Part shown: positions 32,001 through 41,657 of the stretch, one piece after another
Layout: every line of letters begins with the position of its first letter
How positions within the stretch are numbered: position 1 is the stretch's first letter
From: Symbiodinium natans
Taxonomy: Eukaryota; Sar; Dinophyceae; Suessiales; Symbiodiniaceae
Reading direction: 5' to 3'
Assembly (NCBI GenBank): GCA_905221605.1
Contig: CAJNDS010002155.1
Location: 124,001 to 188,000, forward strand
DNA: 64,000 nucleotides
Notes under the pieces: generated by a model
Told to the model about the DNA's origin: nothing
What the model saw: only the letters and a program-made list of their open reading frames with translations
The model's database searches: none
Program-made: the position numbers and the translations under genes

Positions 32001-35000
32001 ATCTACATATACACATATTCCCGCAAAAGCAAGAAGTAGCATTTTGGTTGATATTTATTACTGTAGGGAGGGGGGGGGGGGCAAGGGAGGGGGGTGAGCA
32101 TGTGTTCAGCTCCTGCGGTCCCAAGTCGCCCAGCTGCTGATCATTCCCCGCTTCGAAGAGCTTCTGCACCACAAAATTCCTGGGGAGGGCGGAGGCCTTG
32201 AGGTCAGTAAATCCCCCATGCTATTAGTTATTGTGGGATCGTAGACCCAGACAAAGCAGCGTAGACAAAAACTTTGTGGCCCAAGTACTGCCTATGAAGG
32301 CAACTGGATTTGTGGTATCTTGGAACTTTTTCTGAAGGAACCCCTGGTGAAACAAGGGCCAAGGAAGCCTCAATGAGCCCTTACCGGCCCATAACATCCC
32401 TGAGCACCCGTGGAGGTAGCAATTCCACACAGACCTTAAAACAGCCCTAAACCCTAACTGAGAGCCAAGACGTACCCAAAAGTGGGGTTCAGTGTGGCCA
32501 AAGCTCCCAAACGCATCATTGGCCAGCTGGACGACATCAGGCAGCACTTTCTCGAAAATCTGCGTTCGCTCTTCATCGCCTTGATTGCTGAACAAGCTCC
32601 CCTAGTACCAAGCCAGAGAGACATGAAACCACAGTTCTAATAAACCCACTTTCTGATAGTATGCAACCCTAAACCCTAAACCCGGAAACGTGAAACACAA
32701 GCCATGCCAGGTACCTCGAAACCTAGAGGTGAGAGTCGCGGCTTCAACTTCTCACCAATTTCGAAGCTCCATGTGTAGTGCTATTTAGCATGGTTCCTGG
32801 CTATGCCAATGCCACCTCCGTGGGTGTCCTACAACTCAGCCCTAAACCCTGAACCATAAACCCTAAACTGTAAACCCGAAACCCTGAACCCTAAGCTTTA
32901 CAGCAGGCAGTGGGGATCCACGCCTGGTCCCCAAACAACACCCAAACCTATGGTTGCCTAAGCCCATGCGAACCCACCTCTAAGCCCAAAACCTTCCTAA
33001 ACCCTAAACCCTAAACCCTAAACCCTAAACCCTAAACCCTAAACCCTAAACCCTAAACCCTAAACCCTAAACCCTAAACCCCAAGCTCAGGTGGGCAACT
33101 CGCGTTTCCCGACAGCTTCCACTGCAGGAATCGGCTCCCCTCCTGCTCCTGGGCAGCCTTGACCAATCTGGGAAGCACCTCCAGGGATCTAGGGTTTAGG
33201 TTGTTAGGGTTTATAGGTTTATAGGTTTATAGGTTGTAGGCTTATAGGTTCATATAGGTTTATAGGCTTATAGGTTTTGGGTTTAGGGGTTCTGGGTTTA
33301 GGGATTCTCGGTTTAGGGCTTCTTTAGGCTATTTTTTTGCCACCCGCCAAGCAGACCAAGCCACACCGCAGGGGTAACACTTCGGGACGCCGGTAGACTT
33401 CGGACAACTCACCACCACTCAAATGTGTGCTTTGCAGGAAGAGGCCCGTGAGATCACCTATCCCATCATCTAACTGACAATTAAGTAACAACAAACCAGA
33501 TGGGTACGAGTTCAAGCACACTCATCTATGCCGGCCTTTATCCACGAGAATGCCTTGCAGCGCAAAAAGTGACTTTCCCAAGGGGCTACAACAAGTAATG
33601 GGTGAGAGCTGCACAGAAATCACCCCTCGTTGCGCTGCGGGCCCTATGAGCCTTTCCACTCTGCGCTGTACTTTCAAGCCACGTCAAAATATCACATTTC
33701 AAACCCCCTGTATTCACGCCCCAAACCCTAAACCCTAAACCCTAAACCCTAAACCCTAAGCCCTAAACCCTAACTGTCATCAAACTGCCTAGGAGTACTC
33801 TCGTTTCGGACATGGCCTTCAAGGTGGAGGTGCTTTTGCTAGTGACTGCGTTTCGTTGTTGTAGGGGTTTAGGGTTTCGGGTTCTAGGGTTTATAGGGCT
33901 TCTTTAGGCTTCGGGGCTTAGAACTTAGAGTTTTAGGGCTTAGGGTGGGAGTTGGGGAGTTGGGATTTAGGAGTTGAGAGTTTAGGATTTGAGGGGTTTA
34001 GGGGTTTGGGGTTTTAGGGTTGAGGAGGTTCGGGCTTTCAGGACGTTTAGGGTTTACAGGTGCCATGCGCGATTTGTTTGGCTTAGCTTGGCTTAGATTT
34101 ATGATGTCTGTTGCTGACGCTCATGGACTGGAAGGTTGCTACAGCTGTTGCATCGCCATGGACGGAGACATCAATATCTGGCGCCCTACACACCCAGAGC
34201 CCCAGCAAACCCTAACAAAACCTAACCAGCAAACCCCTGAACTAAGGCCATTTTCTGAACCCTAAACCCTGAACCCTATAGCTGGGGATGTTGCCCCCTT
34301 ATGCTAACAGCCCTTAGTAGGGACTACCGTACCCCCGATTATAATCCCTACTAAGGAGTGTTAGCACAAGGGGGGACATCCCAACCTATAGAGCTTAAAC
34401 TTAAACTCCCCAAACCCTAAACCCTAAACCATGAACCCTGAACCCTAAACCCTAAGCCTGGTATTTAAAGGACTTAACCTTACCGCCAACCTCTGAGAAG
34501 TTCAGCCGGACTTCCCCCGCTTCCATCGGCACGTTCTCCGGCGAGGCCTGTACATTGGGGGGATGAGGGCCGGACGCTGTTCTTGAGAGTGAAGGGTTTA
34601 GGATCTCGATGCAGGGCCTACGATGGTTTAGGGTTTGGGCTAGGGTTGGGGGATCTAAACTCTAGACCATCAACCCAAAAGCCCCTTGGATTGCCCCACC
34701 CAAACTCTGGATCCCAACTCCTTTATTGTACCCTAAACCCTAAACCCTAAACCCTAAACCCTAAACCCTAAACCCTAAACCCTAAACCCTAAACCCTAAA
34801 CCCTAAATCCTAAACCTCTGGATCCCGGAGCTGAGGTCCAAGAGGATTGGGAACTGGACCTTTGCTGCCATCAACCCTTTAGTCCTAAACCCTACACCCC
34901 CCCTAAAAGGGGGGGGTTGTAGGGTTTAGGCTTTGGAGCTTAGGGTCTCTCGCTCTCTCTCGCACTTGGTGAGACCACCCCTCATGTTCATGTTTTCATG

Positions 35001-35009
35001 GGCGCACTG
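26533..35009 (-). CDS. Pumilio-family (PUF) RNA-binding protein, multi-exon
   Basis: PUF proteins bind 3'-UTR elements and repress or localise mRNAs. Exons (5' to 3'): 34962-35009, 34491-34547, 33089-33178, 32507-32601, about 32130-32179, 31070-31147, 30815-30938, 30531-30575, 30299-30360, 30016-30081, 29709-29817, 29153-29221, 27812-27891, 27161-27275 (end uncertain), 26760-26816, 26533-26588 (TAA). All eight repeats show their RNA-contact signatures: GSRFLQ, GNFVVQ, GCRVVQ, GNHVIQ, GCRIIQ, ANYVVQ, SSNVVE, GNYTAQ. The protein ends GRHILTALEK plus a Lys-rich tail. Phases join at nearly all boundaries. Uncertain: exon 5/6, exon 14/15 and the first two exons. Donors are GA, GC and GT. Introns carry telomeric arrays and introner elements. 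Confidence 0.93.
26641..26721 (+). repeat. Interstitial telomeric array (TTTAGGG)n in the last Pumilio intron
   Basis: Eleven units between exons 26533-26588 and 26760-26816. In the sense of transcription it reads CCCTAAA and lies 5' of the last acceptor. Confidence 0.95.
27082..27153 (-). mobile_element. Family A introner-like element forming a Pumilio intron boundary (A3)
   Basis: CTTGGGATGTTCC and its inverted copy GGAACATCCCAAG delimit a 72-bp copy shortened in the middle. On the minus strand the right end lies a few bases after the coding segment ending in SHFN, where GCCCCAA precedes CTTGGG and could serve as a GC donor. Confidence 0.75.
27313..27400. mobile_element. Family J poly-C/poly-A repeat
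   Basis: TTGCTTAAGAAC is followed by a C-run and then an A-run, then AATCCCTACATTCCCCTTCT and AAGGAGAAAAA. Copies at about 28915-28985 and 55905-56015 share the same order of parts. Confidence 0.55.
27657..27797. repeat. CCCCAGAAA minisatellite
   Basis: About 15 units of 9-10 bp (CCCCAGAAA, CCCCGGAAA, CCCCAAAAA). It lies directly after a GC donor of the Pumilio gene (exon 27812-27891), so in sense it reads TTTCTGGGG near the intron start. Confidence 0.9.
27898..27983 (+). repeat. Interstitial telomeric array at a Pumilio acceptor
   Basis: Twelve TTTAGGG units ending 7 bp from the acceptor of exon 27812-27891. In sense it is CCCTAAA and acts as the C-rich stretch before GAAG. Confidence 0.95.
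28020..28470. repeat. Decayed G-rich telomeric derivative
   Basis: About 450 bp of irregular GGGTTTAGGG, GGGGGTTG and GTAGGG fragments, apparently an old array drifting into plain G/T-rich DNA. It is intronic in the Pumilio gene model. Confidence 0.7.
29225..29515. mobile_element. Family F tandem repeat in a Pumilio intron
   Basis: Three copies of a roughly 100-bp unit (GGGTAGTTACATGG...TATGGGCCC...GGGGATCCC; GGGTTACTTACCTGG...; GGGTAGCTACGTGG...). A related copy occurs at 51346-51415. It abuts the acceptor GAGAG of exon 29153-29221. Confidence 0.65.
29818..30015 (-). mobile_element. Family B introner-like element that is a complete Pumilio intron (B1)
   Basis: CCTTGGGGGCCAAATGAAC at one end and its complement GGTCCCCCAAGG at the other span the whole intron between two perfectly phased PUF exons. 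Spliced as GCACCTTGGGGG...CCCCCAAG, it restores SKDKHANYVVQ exactly. CCCTAAA units are embedded in the middle. Confidence 0.9.
33000..33084 (-). repeat. Interstitial telomeric array at a Pumilio donor
   Basis: Twelve CCCTAAA units on the plus strand abut exon 33089-33178. In sense the intron begins GAGCTTGGGG, then (TTTAGGG)n. Confidence 0.95.
33200..33275. repeat. TTTATAGG minisatellite
   Basis: About nine units of GGTTTATA-type, another expanded variant of the telomeric unit, inside a Pumilio intron. Confidence 0.85.
34283..34384. mobile_element. Family A introner-like element (A4)
   Basis: TGGGGATGTTGCCCCCTTAT to GGGGGGACATCCCAA, with the inner pair CTAACAGCCCTTAGTAGGGA / CCCTACTAAGGAGTGTTAGC. 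It lies in the intron before Pumilio exon 34491-34547. Confidence 0.85.
34733..34817 (-). repeat. Interstitial telomeric array (CCCTAAA)n
   Basis: Twelve units between two candidate Pumilio exons. Confidence 0.95.
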
Positions 35010-36400
35010 CTGGGCGGCAAACACATAGGACGTCAGGGTTTAGGGTTTAGGGAGTGCATGACTGCCCCTAAACCCTTGGGATTGACTCTTGCCACTTCTG
35101 CCAGGTACTTTGCGCGTTCTTGACGCACAAGTCTGTGACTGTGGAGATCCGAAACTCAGAAGATCCACCCAGACTCCGACCCTATATACCCCAGAAACCC
35201 AAAGCCCTACAAACCCCAAACTCCAGAAGCAAGGACTTTTGGCATTGGGGGTTTAAGGGTATAGAGTGTAGGGACAAACCCAAATTACTGGCTAAGATTC
35301 GAGAGCCTCTCGCTTCCGCTTGCCCCCACCACCACCACCACCACCGCGGCCGGAATTGTTGTCCTGCTCGGAAGACCGGAATTTAGGGGCGGAAGCTTCA
35401 TATTCAGATGTTCGGGTTTCGTGTTTAGGGGGTTGAAAGTTTAGAAGATTGGGGGGTTAAGGGTTTTAGGGTCGAAGGTAAGTGAGGGCAAAGAAGACCT
35501 GGGTCATCGGCTATCTGCGGCTACCGGGGTTTCGGGGTCTCAAGTGTAGGGTTTCTGGTTTTCTGGAGGTTTGAGGCGTGAGGGTTTATTCTTGGGGATT
35601 ACGGATCTTGCTTTGCCGGGTTTCGGGGTCCCAAGTGAAGGGTTTTGGGAGCTCTGGTTTAGAGTTTCCGTGCACGTGGTGGTCCCGTAAGAGTTCAGTC
35701 CTTCGGGTTGAGTCGTTTTTGGATGTTCATTATTTTGCTTTTGCCGGGGGAGGGGGGGGGGGTTGGTTTTCTTTCAGGGTTTACTTCGAACCAACACCAA
35801 CCACTCCATAACAACAGAAAACAACCTACTGTTTTCTGCTTCGGCTGATTTCGCGAGCCCTCCGGGAATCAACCCTGAACCCAAAACCCGCCAAACCCGA
35901 AACCCCGCGGTGTGTGAGCGTGAGAGTCGAAACCCGGAACCCTAAACCCTATTCCCTGAACCCTGAACCCTAAATCCGCCGAGGCCTCGGGCCGGAGGTG
36001 TATTGGTAGTCAGAACAGGCACCCCCCTCCAAATCCTCCCCCCCCAAAGCCCTTTTTCGGCCCCCCCCCCCCCCCAGCCCCCCCCACCCCCCCCCCCCAC
36101 CCCTCCCCCCTTCCCCCTGCCCCCACCCCTTTTGAGGGGCCTGGGTCAACCCTACCCCAAAAAAACCCCAAAGCTTGAGCCCTCAGCCCTCAATCCTAAA
36201 CTAACCCTCAACCCTAAACCCCAACCATAAAACAATAAACCCGGAACCCTAAACCCTAAACCCAACCCTTATTGCTTGGGGTCCAGCGACTTGGGCGCTG
36301 TGGAATCACCATGCTCACGCGGATGCGCTGGGCCGGGCCGAGGCGGGTCGCGTAGCGTTAAAATTATAGACCCTAAACCCTAAACCCTAAACCCCTCTTT
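35010..36400. other. Region with candidate exons joining the Pro/Gly-rich exon to Pumilio
   Basis: A minus segment at about 35304-35350 reads QDNNSGRGGGGGGGGKRKR, a Gly-rich basic stretch that could be an N-terminal Pumilio exon with a GA donor or a C-terminus ending EALES-stop. Another minus patch at about 36270-36345 reads HPREHGDSTAPKSLDPK. A plus patch at 35115-35160 (FLTHKSVTVEIRN) resembles an Sm-fold strand but has no continuation. The rest is telomeric repeats, decayed G-rich DNA and a large poly-C tract (36060-36128). Confidence 0.4.
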
Positions 36401-37359
36401 TCAGGCGTTCGGCTCCTTCTTAGACTTTTGCCCCTTCCCGCCGCCCCGCTTGGGAGGCGGGTCGCGCTGTGGCTCAGGGCTGTAGGCCCTGGACAAGGTT
36501 TAGGGTTCAGGGTTCAGGGTTGTAGGTTTTAGGGTTTTAGGGTTTTCTCGGCCGGAGTCAGTTTCAGGGTTTTGGGTTGGACAGTGTTTTGATTTCGGGC
36601 TGTGTTATGGGATTGGAGTTTGGGAAAAGTCGAGTCCTATCTAGTAACGACTTGGCACGCTTCTTGTTCGGCTTCTGCAGGTTGTTTTTAGGGGGTTTCA
36701 GGGCTTCAGTGCACATTTGGGAAACATGTCGAGCGTTACTTCTATGGGCTAAGAACCCTAAACCCTCAACCCTAAACCCTGAACCCTAAACCCTAAACCC
36801 TTAAGCGCTTTCGGAGAGCTTGGCCAAGGTGCCTGGGTGGTGGAGGGTAGTGAGGCGGGGGGTAGCCTGGCGGTGGAGGGTATCCATACCCTGGTGGGGG
36901 CGGGCCATATCCTGGGGGTGGAGGACCATACGGCCCGTAGCCGGGCGGTGGGTAGTAACCTCCTCCGTAGGCACCTCCTCCATAAGCTCCGGGCGGTGGA
37001 GGGTAGTGCTGGCGGTATGGGTCATAGTAGGGATCATATCCCGGCGGCGGCTGTGGCGGGGGATAGCCGCGGTAATCCCGGTCATCATACCTTCGCTCCG
37101 GGTCCCCATATGGGTTGTATCTCCTGTCTGCATCTAAGTAAGGGTCCTGGCCCGCCCTCGAGGTGGGCACACCAGCGTAGGGATCTCGCACCTCCCCCTC
37201 ATAGCCGTTGGAACGCCTCGCGTCCGGATCCTCGCGACCACCGCTGTGTCTCCAGTAGGGTTGGCGATCTTGCGGCTCAGGAGGAGGGGGCTGATATGGG
37301 CCAGAGCGATCATACCGAGAGTCGTATCGCTCCGGACCGTAACGATCATAGTGCGACAT
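36401..37359 (-). CDS. Pro/Gly/Tyr-rich RNA-binding-type protein, N-terminal exons
   Basis: Exon 1, 36833-37359, starts MSHYDRYGPERYDSRYDRSG: about 80 residues rich in Arg, Asp and Tyr, then tandem PPPPGYGP-type repeats. It ends at a GC donor, GCACCTTGGCC, the same motif as the Pumilio introns. Exon 2 begins at 36488 after GTCCAG, joins in phase (PPPPR-AYSPEPQRDPPPKRGG), and is Lys/Gly-rich (KGQKSKK). It either stops (EPNA-TGA at 36401) or splices on at GAGCCG or GCCTGAAAAG. Such low-complexity Tyr/Pro-rich regions are common in RNA-granule proteins. It could be a stand-alone protein of roughly 205 residues or the N-terminus of the Pumilio protein that follows on the same strand. Confidence 0.8.
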
Positions 37360-38358
37360 GGCTCAGGTCAAAGGCTCATCTGAACATCCTGGCCTTTGAA
37401 GGGCTGTGAAGGTTTGACGGCTTGGTCTTGCCATAACAAGATGACACATACACATGTACAAAAGATCGTGTATGGGGCTCCCACCAGACATCTTTGTGTG
37501 GAGCTTGGCTGCATGAAAGCCTCGGGCCCAAAGCACAAGAACAGATGCAGCTGCCCACACCAGTTGCGACCTCAATGGCAAAGCAGGCCTCTGTTCGTTC
37601 CAAAAGAAGCAAGCCCTAAACCGCCCTGAAAACTCCATTGTCTTCCGTAACCCTAAACCTAGCCCTAAACCCTAAACCCCCTGCCTCCCTCGGATCAAAA
37701 CCCTCCACTCCCGAATCTTAAGTATTCCAACTGATGTTCGCTTACGCACATACTGGGGGAGTGCTTAACTTGAAGGTGGAGGTGGAAAGTTGAACGACTC
37801 AACGAACCCGGAAGGCTCTTTGTAAGACACAGAATGAACTATATACCTTCATAGGAATGCAAGCAGTAAGGGTACATGACCCCCATTGCAGGGTTCTGTC
37901 GGTCCCCTCGGAACCCCAAGCCACGCACAGCGCTTTTCGACTGCGCGCCTTCTCCCGCGCTCTGCGACACACACGCTTCTAGGACAGAGGGTTAGAGGTT
38001 GGGGGCCATCGAGTATACAACCCCTTGTAGATCGACAGTTTAACCCAAGACCTCAATCCCTGCAGCCTTGGCAGTAACAAACGAAATAATCTCTAAGGCA
38101 CTCTTCCTCGCCCCAACCCATACAGCAACCTGCAGAGGGGCCAGCTGTAACCCAGAATGTGCTACGCCATATGTTCCTCGTCACCCTAAACACTAAGCCC
38201 TAAAACTTAAACCCCTTTTGAGCAACGGACTTTCCCTAAACCCTTTTGCAACTGGCTTCCCCAAACCCTAAACCCTATAAACCCTAAAAACCCTATAAAC
38301 CCTATAAACCCTACACCCTGAACCCTCGACCCTAGACCCACTTAAGGTTCCTGCGGCG

Positions 38359-38813
38359 CTATCGTCGGCTTCGCACAGGCGAATCAGCTTGCCCTCGGGC
38401 TTGGATCTTCGCAGGGGCCGGGCGGCACAGGCGAATGAGCAGGCCTGGGCACAGCTTTCGAAGTGGGTTTAGGGTTTATACTATCGGGCTTAGGGTTCAG
38501 GGGGTTAAACTCAAGACCCCGAACAGAGATTGGACTTCTCGCTACCCAGATTTCGGAGTTTGACAATGCCTTCGCCTCAATACCTTGGGGACCAAATGAA
38601 GCCCAACATTGGGGTCATATACCCTCGACTACTATAATTCCGATTAACTAAGGCATATTAACCCATAAACCCTTCGAGGCGTCGTTTAGTCCCCCAGGGT
38701 ATGTATCTTCAGAGTATGTGAGGTAACCTTGGACGGGATAGCCATAAGAAGTCCAAGGTGCAAATCGCCAAGAAGGGAAGGAGGCCGTACTTCCCGAGCG
38801 TTTTGAGAATGAT
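38359..38813 (-). CDS. Last two exons of an unidentified gene
   Basis: Exon 38762-38813 (IILKTLGKYGLLPFLAI) has acceptor GCGCGCAG and GC donor GCACCTTGG. It joins in phase to 38359-38444 (LLIRLCRPAPAKIQARGQAD) ending in TAG. The join gives a hydrophobic stretch (GLLPFLAICLLIRLC), possibly a membrane segment. Another frame of the last exon is also open, so the phase match is the deciding argument. The gene ends 1.0 kb before the Pro/Gly/Tyr gene starts. Confidence 0.55.
38582..38700. mobile_element. Family B element (B4)
   Basis: ACCTTGGGGACCAAATGAAG at the left. The right end is GTCGTTTAGTCCCCCAGGG. The inner ATACCCTCGACTACT core is shared with the other copies. Confidence 0.7.
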
Positions 38814-39040
38814 CTGCGCGCAACACTACGTAGTCGAAGCCGTGCAGTGCTCCAGAACATGCGTCGGAATTTTTTTGCAAAGCCCACACTTGAACCGGGT
38901 ATCACAAGGGCCCCTAAACCCTAAACCCTAAACCCTAAACCCTAAACCCTAAACCCCCTGAAGGATACCGAAGTCCAGGGATCAACTTCCTCCGTACCGA
39001 CCCTACCCCGTACGGAGTACCAGGACCATGATCGTAACAC

Positions 39041-39147
39041 AGGGGCCTGAACAATTAGAATAGGGTTTTTTTTTGGGGGGGGGGGGTACTGTCGCATAGT
39101 TCTATAGGGACCACAAGGGAATACTCTTAATCACTATTCCGACCCCT
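39041..39147. mobile_element. Family D element with T/G run
   Basis: GGGGCCTGAACAATTAGAAT at the left and AATCACTATTCCGACCCC at the right. A T9-G12 homopolymer junction interrupts the left arm. Confidence 0.65.
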
Positions 39148-39252
39148 CTATTCCCCTTTCCTTCTTCGATCCGCTCTCTCCCCATATCTTTCTTGCCACC
39201 TCACGAGATCTTCATCTCTTGAAGCCTCCCTGACCCACCTTTTAGCAAGCCA

Positions 39253-39416
39253 TACCTTGGGTACCAAATGAACCCAACAGTTGGGGTCCGGTTTAGGGTT
39301 TAGGGTTTAGGGTTTAGGGTTTAGGGCTTAGGGTTCGCTTTTCTACCGCAATCCCTACTGGTTCGTAGGGTTTAGGATATTAGAACCCTTCGAGGGTTCA
39401 TTTGCCCCCCCCAAGG
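39253..39416. mobile_element. Family B element containing a telomeric array (B5)
   Basis: Left end ACCTTGGGTACCAAATGAAC, right end GGGTTCATTTGCCCCCCCCA then AGG. Where other copies continue straight through TTGGGGTC into their core, this one has six TTTAGGG units (39290-39333). Confidence 0.8.
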
Positions 39417-39447
39417 CCAGCCCATGCAATCCTTAAGCGCGCAAAGA

Positions 39448-39609
39448 ACTTGGGGACCACATGAATCCTAAAATTGGGGTCATTTTTTGCCCTTTACGAC
39501 TACTTGCAAGTAAGGTATATGAACCATAAACCCTTCTAGGGTGCATTTACTACTAGTTGCTATTAAGGTATATGAACCATGAACCCTTTTAGGGTGCATT
39601 GAGCCCCCA
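39448..39609. mobile_element. Family B element with duplicated right half (B6)
   Basis: ACTTGGGGACCACATGAATC at the left. The GGTATATGAACCAT-AAACCC segment occurs twice (about 39514 and 39567) before the GGGTGCATTGAGCCCCCAA end. Confidence 0.7.
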
Positions 39610-39638
39610 AACAAAAGAAGCAGGGCCTTCCAGAGCTC

Positions 39639-40298
39639 GCGGGGCGCGCAGCCGCTGCTGCAGTTCAGGGTCCCGCACTGGTCCTGCTCGATGAAGGCCT
39701 GCGGGCTGCGCAGCTGTTACCCCTTCTACTGACAGTCCAGAAAAGGGATTTGCCCTTATATACAGACAGCCCTTAATACGGATTTTAGGGAGGTACTATA
39801 ATTCTCCCTATTCAGGACTGTTCGTGTAAGGGGGAACATCCCAAAGAAGGAGGTTGTTTTTGCGTGTCGTTCTTCGCGCGGGGGCCATGCGACTCTTCTC
39901 TGTATCGTTCCAGTCTTATCGGATGATCCCCGAACGAGGAGGGTTTAGGGTTCAGGGAAACCTGTAGGGGACCCCTGGATATGTAAACCCAAACCCAAGC
40001 TCGCGGCCTGGGAGGGCACCTGCTCCCAGCCCAGGATTGCGCTGAGGAAGAGGGTGGTGGTGTCGTTGAGGGAGAAACCTTAGAAAATCTTAAAAGTGCG
40101 GCGCAGGCATTGCACGGCTGCCGAATCCGAACACCGATTGAGCCGATGCTGCCCTGAGCTACTGATCCTTGAGTTTGGGTTCTTTCTTGCCACCCGATTG
40201 GCCGCAGCACTGCAGAGTCTACTGTAGTCGACATCTTCGGAGAAAGCCTGCCCAGCTTCACGCCAAGACAAGTTACCGGTGGCATCAGGTTGTGACAT
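39639..40298 (-). CDS. Unidentified gene, at least two phased exons
   Basis: Exon 40005-40078 (FSLNDTTTLFLSAILGWEQV, acceptor TTCTAAG, GC donor GCGAGCTTGG) joins in phase to 39639-39713 (LRSPQAFIEQDQCGTLNCSS then GCAPR, acceptor GTAACAG, probable GA donor GAGCTCTGG). The family A element at 39717-39843 lies immediately before that acceptor. Upstream, an ATG at 40298 opens MSQPDATGNLSWREAGQAFS, a possible first exon. No domain was recognised. Confidence 0.6.
39717..39843. mobile_element. Family A element, nested or duplicated (A5)
   Basis: A decayed left end (TTACCCCTTCTACTGACAGT) is followed by a second left half (CCCTTATATACAGACAGCCC) and one good right end (GTAAGGGGGAACATCCCAA), so two copies appear fused. 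Confidence 0.7.
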
Positions 40299-41569
40299 AT
40301 TGGGAACAGTGGGAGTTCAGACTCGGGGAGTCTCTCAACTTGGCCTTACACACAGGCATCAGCGAAAAGCCCTTATCATCACAACTTGCGGCTTAGGGTT
40401 TAGGGTTTCGGGTTTAGGGATATAGGGGGGTCCGTGGTAATGGGTGAAAATTCACCTCGGCAAGTCCATTGCGTGGTGCAGCGTTGGAGGTTGCAAAGAT
40501 GAATAAGTGTCCGTCGCTTCAATCTCGCGGCAAGCGGAACGAAAGCCAAAACGAAGATTCTTCGGCGGATCCTAACAGGAGGTGCACACTTGTCCTGGCA
40601 ACCTTCCTGTAACGTGTTGAAAGGTAGTTGAAAACCCCACATCCCAGAGTCTTAGCCCCTGTAAGCCCTAACCTCCTCGGTTTTGGGGCTCGAAACGCCA
40701 AGAAGCCTCTCCCATTGCCCTCTTTAAGGCGCACGGTGTAGTAGCTGTTGGATTCAGTGATGCAGTGCCCTGGGCAGCGGATGGCTCTCGGAGTGGTGGC
40801 TTGAAGGTCTCGGGCTTCCAGGGGGCCCTGATTGACGCCAGACGCCTACCTAGACTGTATCACGCTGGACGGTCATCTGCGTTGCTGTTAGGTAGCTTAT
40901 GAAAGCTACGACTTTATAATATTTACAGTACACTGTATGTTCTCCTTCTTATTGTTTGGCAACTTCATTACAGCAACCCAGCCACGCAGCAACCCAGTCA
41001 GACACACGTAAAACCACACCCAAGGGTCCGTAGCACGCCGATGCGAACACCAGCCGCAGCTTGTCCTGTCAAAACAGTGCTGTGCCGAACCATACAAACC
41101 CTAAGCGCGACACGTTGTCGAAGTAGGCCCTGTAAGGATGGATCCTTTGGGCTTAATCTGCCAGAAGATCCTAACTAAAAACCATATAAACCGTGTGAAC
41201 CCTATAAAACCCTATAAAAACCGAAAAAAAAACCTACAAACCCAACATACCAGCGCGGTCTTGATCGACTGGGAAATAGGAATTGTTGAGGGGAGGGGCT
41301 CGTACGTTTGAGTCTTAGTTGCTGAGTTCATAAGCCCCAAGCCCCAAAAGAGTGTACACTTTCAGTTCTATAGGGGACCAAAAAGTGCAAAGTGCTCAAT
41401 CAGCTACTGAGGAGTTGAGGTTGAGGATGTTGCTGAGCTTATGCTGCTCGACCAGGGAGGGTGGGCGGTTCGTGTTGGGGGAGGTTGGGTGGGTGGGGCT
41501 TTCCTGCCCTTGTTACAAAAGGCCTGTTGTGCTGTTTATAAGGGGGTTCTGAAACATATGCCTTTTGGG

Positions 41570-41657
41570 TTGGGATGTTCCCCGTTCTACTAACAGTGTA
41601 CTAGCCCCCATTTTGCTTCCGATTAAGGAGCTGTTAGTACAAGGGGCAACATCCCAA
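41570..41657. mobile_element. Family A introner-like element (A6)
   Basis: TTGGGATGTTCCCCGTTCTA to GGGGCAACATCCCAA. 88 bp. It is followed by CTTTTTAG, a possible plus-strand acceptor for the open segment after it. Confidence 0.8.

Noticed and set aside
35112-35163. Plus-strand Sm-like protein exon (FLTHKSVTVEIRN)
   Set aside because: One strand-length motif with no matching second half of the Sm fold found nearby. It is probably a chance resemblance.
36793-37409. Plus-strand open frames opposite the Pro/Gly/Tyr-rich exon
   Set aside because: The minus frame has an ATG, organised PPPPGYGP repeats and a phased downstream exon. The plus frames are complements of that repeat.
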